Source of the DNA: Sorex araneus
Taxonomy: Eukaryota; Chordata; Mammalia; Eulipotyphla; Soricidae
Reading direction: 5' to 3'
Assembly: GCF_027595985.1 (NCBI RefSeq)
Contig: NC_073303.1
Span: forward strand, 328,723,679-328,787,678
DNA: 64,000 nt
The position numbers and the translations under genes were made by a program. A model generated the notes under the pieces. It did not search any database. It was not told the origin of the DNA and saw nothing but the letters and a program-made list of their open reading frames with translations. Below are positions 56,397-64,000 of the stretch, in pieces. Every line of letters starts with the position of its first letter. Position 1 is the stretch's first letter.

Positions 56397-56572
56397 TTTT
56401 TTTTTTTGCTTTTTGGGTCACACCCGGCGATGCACAGGGGTCACTCCTGGCTCATGCACTCAGGAATCACCCCTGGCGGTGCTCAGGGGACCATATGGGA
56501 TGCTGGGATTCGAACCCGGGTCGGCCGCGTGCAAGGCAAACGCCCTACCCGCTGTGCTATCACTCCAGCCCC
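56397..56572 (-). mobile_element. Young SINE-B, intact A and B boxes, perfect target-site duplication
   Basis: On the minus strand the head reads GGGGCTGGAGTGATAGCACA with A box TAGCACAGCGG, and the B box GGTTCGAATCC matches the consensus fully. The body ends GTGTGACCCAAAAA followed by an A-run. TATCCCATGTTCATTT at 56381-56396 is repeated exactly at 56573-56588. Of all copies in the window this is the most plausible to retain RNA polymerase III promoter function. Confidence 0.98.
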
Positions 56573-56827
56573 TATCCCATGTTCATTTGATAACACAAAG
56601 GTACCACTGACACTTTGCTAAGAATGTAGTCTCTATGCTACTTTTTATGATTCTTACAGTAGATTAAATATATAATGCTATCAATGATTATATAGCAATA
56701 AGCATCATATATTATATTGCTCATGTCCTAAATCTAAGCAAACAAAACTTTTTAAAAATCAGTCTAATTTACACTGTGAAAGTATCCTAGAAATTTAATT
56801 TTGTTATTTTATAAAATTGGTTTCTCA

Positions 56828-56975
56828 AGGCACGAAGAGATAGAGGAATGGGCTGGAGCACATGCTTCATACATAGGAAGCCTGGTTTTAATTTTTGGTA
56901 CCGCATGGTCTTCCTGAGTACCATGGAGTAATTAGACTGGGAATAACCCCTGAGTGCCACTGAGTTGAAATAAAA
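56828..56975 (+). mobile_element. SINE-B copy, old
   Basis: ATGGGCTGGAGCACATGCTT, CTGGTTTTAATTTTTGGTAC (lost B box) and GGAATAACCCCTGAGTGCCA are present, with a tail of AAATAAAAAAG. Confidence 0.75.
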
Positions 56976-56984
56976 AAGTTTTTA

Positions 56985-57032
56985 TTTGCTCAAGCAAATT
57001 GAGGGTCAACGAGATGATAGTGATAGTGATAT
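56985..57032 (+). repeat. Orphan SINE-A tail fragment
   Basis: TTGCTCAAGCAAATTGAGGG and GATGATAGTGATAGTGATAT match only the last ~45 bases of SINE-A/C, directly after a SINE-B tail. Confidence 0.75.
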
Positions 57033-57420
57033 ATGATAATATGACAAAGAAAATGTTATATAATATATAAGCTAATAATGAGTGCTTATAGTATTGAATT
57101 TATTTAATTACTTGCATATAGCATTCCAAAACAAATTTTTTAAATAAGAAAATTTCCATCAATAAATTAGCTTACCTAAGTAAAAAAAAAGTTTCTTTTT
57201 ATTTAACATTTCATGATGTTCTTTAAATGGTTTGTTTAGTATCTGCAGTAATTCCAGGTGGTGCAGTGTTCATTCATACCAGTGATGAAAGAGTGAACTT
57301 TGTAGTGTTGAGAGTCATGCCAACTTCACATGGCTAGAGCATAAGTTTAGAGTTGACCAGACTGAAAATTTCAGAATGTAGAAATGATCATTTATATTTA
57401 TCTTGATGATGACCATACTG

Positions 57421-57665
57421 ATTGTTACTGTCACTGTTACTCTGTTGCTCAATTTGTTTGAGGGGCACCAGTAACATCTCTCATTGTGAGACTTGTTGTT
57501 ACTGTGTTTGGCATATCCAATACGCCACGGGTAGCTTGCCAGGCTCTGCCATGAAGGCTTGATACTCTCCGTAGCTTGCCGGGCTCTCTGAGAGGGTGGA
57601 GGAATCAGACATGGGTTGGCCGCATGCAAGGCAAACGCCCTACCACTGTGCTATTGCTCCAGCCC
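57421..57665 (-). mobile_element. SINE-A copy, reverse orientation, near full length
   Basis: TTGTTACTGTCACTGTTACT opens, GCATATCCAATACGCCACGG lies in the middle, and GTGCTATTGCTCCAGCCC closes. The B-box area is degraded (AATCAGACATG). Confidence 0.94.
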
Positions 57666-58909
57666 ATCATACTGATTGTTTGACTGTAGTTCAGAAATTA
57701 AATGTGTATTACTAATGCAATGACTCTAAAGACCAGCAAGTTTTATTTAATGCCAGTCTGATTGCTACCTTCTACCTTTGTCTAGTGGGGCTTGATCACA
57801 GAGAATGAGACAAACACATGAGGAAACACACATGGATTGTCCAAACTTTAGGGCTGTTTGGGCAGCCAGCCTTCCGCTCACAGACTGGCCATTATTCAAT
57901 ATAATATTACTCCCCTACACCCACCCCACCACTGTGCTCCCAACAGGTGAGTCATTGCTTGAATTGACAGAGACATTAAGGACAGCATTTAGTAAGCACA
58001 TAAACATTCAGTGGGTAAAGAGCAGAGACCGGGATGTTTCACATAACCTATTAGAAGATGCTTTAAAAAGTAAAGTCCCTGACAGTTTCATATTCTGTTT
58101 TTGTCTTACATCTTAAAGGCCCCAAAAGTCTTACTTTATGCTTTCTGGCATGCATCTGCAGCTGTCAGATATTTGTCTTCTATTCCTTTCTTGCTATTCT
58201 ATTCTTTCCTGAGTTCACATTTACAAACCCTTTGCATTCGAAGATCCAAACTATTTTACCTAGGGGCATATCCCATCCTTGAATGTTTTTTGTTCAGTAG
58301 ATGTATTTTCACAGCTTCCACATGGGATTCATAGATAAGGTGCTCGGGTCTGTCCTGGCCTTGACCAACTGTTAGAAGGGTAAGTTCTCTTTGAATCTAT
58401 TACGGCTTACTCACTGTATGAAAGTCATCCACCTGATTCATTTAGCCTCATGGCATAACATTTCTCCAGGGTTTTAATTTATCTGTTTCCTGGGAAAGTT
58501 GCAAGAAAAGGATTAGTGTGTTAAAATATAGCTTTCCTTACAATGCTTGGTCTTTCAGTCACAACAAATACTCATCTATCCTCTGTCCTATTTTCCACAG
58601 TCTGCATAGATGCGTTACTTGGTAGATTGATCTCCATCTCTGTTTCTTAACTAGGAGCTATAGGTCCTAAGGGATCCACAGCTAAAATGTATAAGTACGG
58701 TGATAAAAACAGCATGAGACTAGGGTATCAACTGGAAGAACAGGTAGGAAAGAAGGAGTCCATGATCAGAAAAACGTTGAGTAAGATTGATCATCCTCTC
58801 TAAGACATATTTATGAATACCATACCCTTCTCGGGTTATCCTTTCTATTGACATCTTAACCATTACATTCAACCAAGGAAACATCAAAAATACTCCATAA
58901 AAACGTCTA
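57666..58909. other. Intervening sequence, no gene seen
   Basis: The open frame at 57805-58116 and its CAACAG|GTGAGT donor-like site near 57946 have no acceptor partner or recognisable protein. I leave them unannotated. Confidence 0.45.
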
Positions 58910-59098
58910 AGGGGTTGCAAGCTACAGTATAGTGGGTAGTGCATTTGCCTTGCACGCGGTTGACCGGGTTTGATCCCCAGCATCCCATATGGTCCCCCGA
59001 GCATCACCAGGAGTAATTCCTGAGTGCAGAGACAGGAGTAATGCCTGAGCACCACCAGGTGTGACCCAAAATGTAAACAAGCAAACAAAAAATAAACA
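58910..59098 (+). mobile_element. SINE-B copy, well preserved body
   Basis: GTGCATTTGCCTTGCACGCG, GGGTTTGATCCCCAGCATCC and ACCAGGAGTAATTCCTGAGT are close to the young copies, and AGGTGTGACCCAAAATG ends the body. Flanking AAACGTCTAAG and AAACCATCTAAG may be worn duplications. Confidence 0.93.
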
Positions 59099-59224
59099 AA
59101 CCATCTAAGTGCCACACATGTCTTCCTTCATGAACTATAGTGAAACATTAATTTGTCTCCTTTTAATATCAGCATCAAATATGCTTGCCAGAATTATCAC
59201 TTCCTTCCATATTTGCTTATCTCC

Positions 59225-59332
59225 ATGGCTATATCTGGTAATGCTTGGAGGACCATGTAATGTCAGGAATCAAACTTGAGTTAGGTATATACCAGGAATT
59301 TCCTCTAACCATTGTACTATATTATGACCCCT
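59225..59332 (-). mobile_element. Old SINE-B fragment, reverse orientation
   Basis: TGCTTGGAGGACCATGTAAT, AGGAATCAAACTTGAGTTAG and ACTATATTATGACCCCT remain. Confidence 0.65.
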
Positions 59333-61282
59333 CTAGACTCTCTGTGCTATTATGTGGACCATTGCTTTCTCTGAATTTCCAAAGTGGACTTATCAGTGTG
59401 TTGACACTGCCTTCCAGGGGATTCTTGGGAAGTTAACTCCTTCATTTTTCTTTCCACATGGTTTGGGACATTCAAGCTTTAATACAATCCCCTTCTCCCA
59501 GCTCTTGGCCATGTGTGTTGGTTAGTGAATAGATTTTCTCTTTCCTTTGCCTTAGACTTATCCAGACAGGTTATGTTGTGGCTTGGCCTTCCAGTTTTTA
59601 TTACAAGCCAGAGGGCAAGTGGCACACATTGAAAAATCAAGTTGTTCAAGATTGTCTTTCGATAGGTAGTGATGCCATCCTTGTAAGAGTGGAGTAGACA
59701 ACTTATTTAAAACAAGGAAATTACTAACCTGCTAGTGATATCTTTTCTGGTGGATTTCAGGTGCATTCACCATTTTAGCCAGATGTCCATGACCCAATTT
59801 TCAGTGTTCCTCTTTTTCCCAACAGGTATATGCTCATGGCTATTTGTGTCTTAGATGTTTGGTTTCCTTCAAGAACTGCAGTTTACTCTTTCTTCTCTTG
59901 AAATACAGTCACCATGCTCTGAGGAGCCCAAGGCACATGGGAATGTCACATAAAGGATAACTGAGTTTCTAATTAAATCCTAAACTTACAGATAGGCACA
60001 CACCAGAACCCAGTGCAGCCAGAGGAGTGAATTTTATTGTATGATATAGAACACGGGGCCATTCATTGGTGGTGAGCAACATCACAGGAAAAGCTTCCCA
60101 GCTGAGCCCAGTCAGACCGCAGCTTCTGAGAAATAAGTGTTCATTAATTTCAGCGATTAATTTTGAGATTGTTAATAATGCATCAGGACAGAATCTTGCT
60201 AATCTTCTTTCACTCTTGCTATAAATTGGTGACACAGGGTTTACTTATCTCTAGCTTACTCAGCTCAAATCACCTAATACCATTGCTTTGTAATTACTGT
60301 AGCATCTAGACCTTACATATATCTAAGATAGTGTTCTCTCCAGTAAATTTCCTTCTGCCCATAACAGTTTTAACCACCACCATTCCATAACTCTATCCGT
60401 GCACTATCCTGTCTCTACTGCATAGGTGCTTATCTGTAGCTGTTTGACGGATGGTGATTTATTCCAAACCCCAAGTCTGTTAGATTTTGTCCAACCTTCT
60501 TTCACCGGAAATACACCCTGAAACAAAGATTCGAATAAGAAAGTTTATTGGGGAGCCCTCTTGAAACAGGCGAGGCAGAGGGAGAGTTTGAATTAAGATC
60601 GAATTGGAACAAAGACCTCAGCCAAGCACATGTACTAGTCCAGAGCACAGATAGCCATGTAGACATGTCAGATGTATAAGCAATGCCACATCAACCACCT
60701 GGAATACTGGTTGAATGAGTGTTCTTTCTATAGGCAAAGACACTCAGGCATAGAACGTCAGTGGACAATACCTCTAGCAAGTTGGCATTCAGGAAAATGA
60801 CATATCTGTGGTTGAAGAGGGGATTCTCTAGTACATACAATACTATCCATTAGTTCCTTAATTATGATTGGAAGCTCCATTTTGAGATCCAGTCAGAAAC
60901 ATTGTGTGATTGTCAATTGTTTGTTCTCATTCTTGACTACACTAATATATATAGGTTGATTTATTGTTATGAGCATTCCTGATCTTACATTTTGATAATA
61001 TCTCTATATGGGTGTATCTACAGAAGAATTTTACGTAATTGAGAGTTAATATATATGTGTATATTTATTATACCTGATACTATACTTTATACATGATTTT
61101 TCCTAAAGATTTTAATTTTTTTAAAAAGAGAAATGTATGGGTAATGAAAAGGAAACAACATGAAAAGAATTGTATTAGGTCCTTATAAGGTGCCAACTCT
61201 TTACCAGCATAACTATTTGATCATTGTTTTATTTCAAGTAAGGCTGTGTCAAGTTTTCCTGTCAAAAAAATGAAAACTTGGA
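59333..61282. other. Intervening sequence with a possible LTR-like patch
   Basis: No gene was seen. Around 60520-60700, AATAAGAAAGTTTATTGGGG and its GC-richer neighbourhood recall the poly(A) end of some LTRs in reverse orientation, but nothing else supports it. Confidence 0.35.
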
Positions 61283-61435
61283 TGCTAGAAATACTACAGT
61301 AGTAGCAATATTGCCTTCCTTGCCTGGGACTGACCCCTGCTTGATCCTCAGCACCACATATGGTCCTCCAAAATTCTCCAGATGTAGTTCCTGAGCATTT
61401 CCAGGTGTGCTCTCACAGCTTATCCCAAAAAAACC
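61283..61435 (+). mobile_element. SINE-B copy, old
   Basis: CTTGATCCTCAGCACCACAT, ATATGGTCCTCCAAAATTCT and GTTCCTGAGCATTTCCAGGT are recognisable, with tail CCCAAAAAAACC. Confidence 0.75.
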
Positions 61436-62186
61436 TTAATTAAATATTATTTATATATTTGATAATATAATTTTAAATAACCAATTCCTGGGATTTGAGT
61501 TTTTCTTATTTTTTAAACCTTATAAATATGACTTTTTAATACTAGCTTCATTTGTTAATTAAGTTTAAATTTAGAAGAAATTTCTATATTGAATTAAAGT
61601 TTTGCTAGGTATAATCAAATAAACACCAGAAATAGTTTTGGCAATTTATTGCTTCTGCTATTGGGTATACAGTTTTCTTACACTTTGCTGACACAGCATT
61701 AACAATGAGTCACATTTGTGAATGTACTGCATAAAAATATGTTTTTAATTTTTCTTAACTGTGGCAGTGGATATTTTCTTTTATTAAGTATTTGAAAACT
61801 CATATTTTACCAATTTTAACTGATTCATCTTTTATAAATTATTATCAACTATTAAACTTGCTATCCTATATCACAATTTGACCCATATACCATATCACAT
61901 ATAATTATAATTGATGTTTTGCTATTACTTTCAACTCTCAATGTAACTTTTATGAATTCTTTTTTGTGAATGGCTGACTTAATGCCTACTATAAACTATT
62001 ATAGTAGTTTATAAACACTTTTCCAAACTCATTATCTTATTTCTCATATGATTTAGTTCTCATGTTAGATATAGCAGCGATGTGGAATGTCTTCCGTTTC
62101 ATGTTTCTTTCCTCTGAATTTCTATGGCATGTAAAATGCCAGTGTCCCTTCTCATATTTAGCACATACATCACTATAACTGTCATC
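61436..62186. other. AT-rich intervening sequence, no gene seen
   Basis: No repeat or exon was recognised. Confidence 0.5.
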
Positions 62187-62200
62187 AAGAATGTTTTTTG

Positions 62201-62371
62201 GGGTCCAGAGTAATAGTATAGCAGGTAGGGCATTTGCCTTGCACGTGGCCCAGCCGGGTTTGATTCCCTGATTCCCATGTGGTCCCCCAAGCACCACCAG
62301 GAGTAATTCCTCAGTGCAGAGCCAATAGTAACCCCTGTGCATGGCCAGGTGTGACCCAAAAAAGAAAAAAA
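62201..62371 (+). mobile_element. SINE-B copy with probable target-site duplication
   Basis: GGGTCCAGAGTAATAGTATA head, GGTAGGGCATTTGCCTTGCA, a near-intact B box (GGGTTTGATTCC) and AGGTGTGACCCAAAAAAGA are present. AAGAATG plus a T-run occurs at 62187 and again at 62372. Confidence 0.93.
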
Positions 62372-62394
62372 AAGAATGGTTTTTTTTGGGAGGT

Positions 62395-62561
62395 TGAGAG
62401 GTCGGAAATTTGGACTGCATTCAGCATTGCTCAGGACCTACTCCAAGCTCTGTGCTTGAGGGTTACTAAGTGCAGTGCTGGGAGGACCATATAGTGCCAG
62501 GGATCAAACTGGGGTTGGCTGCATTCAAGGCAAATTCCCTAAGCTCTAACCTCTCCCTCTG
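62395..62561 (-). mobile_element. SINE-B copy, reverse orientation, old
   Basis: TTCAGCATTGCTCAGGACCT, TGCCAGGGATCAAACTGGGG and AACCTCTCCCTCTGATGCC identify it. It sits head-to-tail against the younger copy at 62201 in the opposite orientation. Confidence 0.8.
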
Positions 62562-64000
62562 ATGCCATCAGGGATATCTAATAAACATTGACAATTTTTT
62601 CAATATTTAGATCAATAATATATTTCTGTTTTGTAACCTGAGTCTTTCCCAGATTTTCTCTTTCTAAAGTTGACTTTTCTACTTTGCATATTTTTCTCAA
62701 GCACAGCAGAATGTTAGAGTGTCTTTTATACTTTATGTCGCTAACTTGATTGACTATAGGTGTGGATGCTCATAGTGAACTGTTAGGTTTTTAAACTTCA
62801 TATAAATTTGACCCTCCTCCTAGCAGTGTAGGGTGTTCATGACCCATGTCTGTAGAGTTCTTGTTGGATGTGTTCAGATACATTACTTGGTGAACTAATT
62901 TCGTATATGTAGATGATCTATTAAAACATACTTAAGACTAATCCTAAAGCTTCCTTATTTGTGATTTGTTTTGACTGAGGTAACATTGGTTTCATGATGT
63001 AAATCTTTATACACTTGAAGGGTTCAGTGTCACCACACCCACTGCATTCAAATGGGTCTTTTCCTTTGAACTGCATAGTATTGAGGCAATTTTGCTTCTA
63101 TGATAAGGAACACCAGAATAGCTATCTTTTACACATTCATTCAGTACAGAATTTTAAATACAACTTCCTCTATTTCTAACCTAGTTTCCATCCATCTTGA
63201 ATGTACTTGCCTATTTAAAGAAGACAAACTTTCTCTTTTAAGTTTCAGGGAAAAATTTGAGCAAATAATATTTTTATAGCTTTTTATGAAAGATTTTCAA
63301 GTTTCCTCTAGAATTAAAAGTATTTTCACCTCCAATCTTCTTGTTTCTTACTGCAAATGTTACTTTCCCCCCTTTTAGCTAAATTGTCTTGCCCATTATT
63401 TTTTCTGGTTGGTAAAATTTGTATTGCTAAAGTGGGATTTAACTTAATGGTTATTGTTCGTGGCTAGAAATGCATGGAAAAAGCCACCGTAAAGTAAATG
63501 GATTTCATGGTTGAGCAACTAATATAAAACTAATTTAATGTGACAGGAGAACACACTTTTAAAAGTAAAGATCCAGATCCATGTGATTATAAATTCATAT
63601 CACTTCCTTCCAGTAGGGATATATTGTGGAAATTGCTACGTATTCAAATTCCCAAAGTTAACATGATGGGTATGTATTTATCCATATTTTGACTCAGCTT
63701 TATTTATGTACTTTCATAATACTGTATTCGATATAATTCTAGTTATTATAAAGTCATGTTCTCTATCAAGTTGTCTCTCCATTTGTCTGTTTGTTGAGCA
63801 CTCAACACTGCTTCTCTTAGCCTGCCTCAGTGAGCACTCTAGAGCTGGCCTGTTTGTTCCTAATTTGCTCCATCCCGTGGCTATTGCTAGTCCATATTAC
63901 ACACTAATTCTTATTTCTGGGACTGCCAAGAGACAGCTGCCAAGACCACCGTCTGACTTCCCTCCTGATGGAAAAATATCTGCCACTTGCTGATAATATG
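62562..64000. other. AT-rich intervening sequence to the window end, no gene seen
   Basis: The frame at 63706-63993 is not supported by any domain or splice context. Confidence 0.5.

Overview
The window looks like ordinary, repeat-dense mammalian intergenic or intronic DNA. It is AT-rich apart from one sharp CpG island and carries no intact protein-coding gene that I can recognise. The strongest taxonomic clue is dozens of copies of a tRNA-headed SINE group. Its head carries TAGCACAGCGG as A box and GGTTCGAATCC as B box. It has two main bodies: a short one ending GTGTGACCCAAAAA and a longer one ending GACAGTGACAGTGA. From memory this is the SOR-type SINE of shrews (Soricidae, probably Sorex). 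The species call is inference. In this annotation SINE-A means the long-tail type (~250 bp), SINE-B the short type (~170 bp), SINE-C the A type with an extra ~75-100 bp insert containing CCCCTGACCCTGAAAGAG, and D a ~350 bp GC-richer body joined to SINE-C in composite copies.

Layout. 1-7.3 kb: AT-rich DNA with scattered SINEs, an L1 3' end and a striking foldback built from a SINE-C tail (5312-5748). 7.35-8.9 kb: the only gene-like landmark, a CpG island with a candidate first exon read on the + strand (splice donor at 7940/7941) and a second, upstream candidate donor at 7353/7354. No protein can be assigned, so the gene is unnamed. 9-30 kb: repeat-bearing AT-rich sequence consistent with a long first intron, including an LTR-like element with a large CT-rich expansion (17046-18242), ancient MIR and L2 pieces and the first D-C composite (21.7-22.4 kb). 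30.3-31.3 kb: a ~380 bp tandem duplication joined to an L1 3' end. 36.6-39.4 kb: a cluster of SINE and composite copies with a 58 bp direct repeat. 40.5-47.7 kb: a nest of five L1 3' ends, all in the minus orientation. One of these is a 2.4 kb copy with recognisable but broken ORF2 and clear target-site duplications. 48-64 kb: more SINEs, a second foldback interrupted by a small L1 (54.3-55.3 kb), and two young SINE-B copies with perfect 16 bp target-site duplications in inverted orientation about 0.8 kb apart.

How the parts relate. The only autonomous retrotransposon machinery visible is L1 (reverse-transcriptase FADD box and the Cys/His C-terminal region). The SINE copies have A-rich tails and 12-16 bp direct repeats, which fits mobilisation by L1. 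All L1 ORF2 sequence here has stops and a frame change. I do not see a new gene system. The best candidates for a second look are the foldback SINE arrangements, the D-C composite family, and the tandem element at 30.3-31.3 kb that may be an L1 5' UTR-like module.
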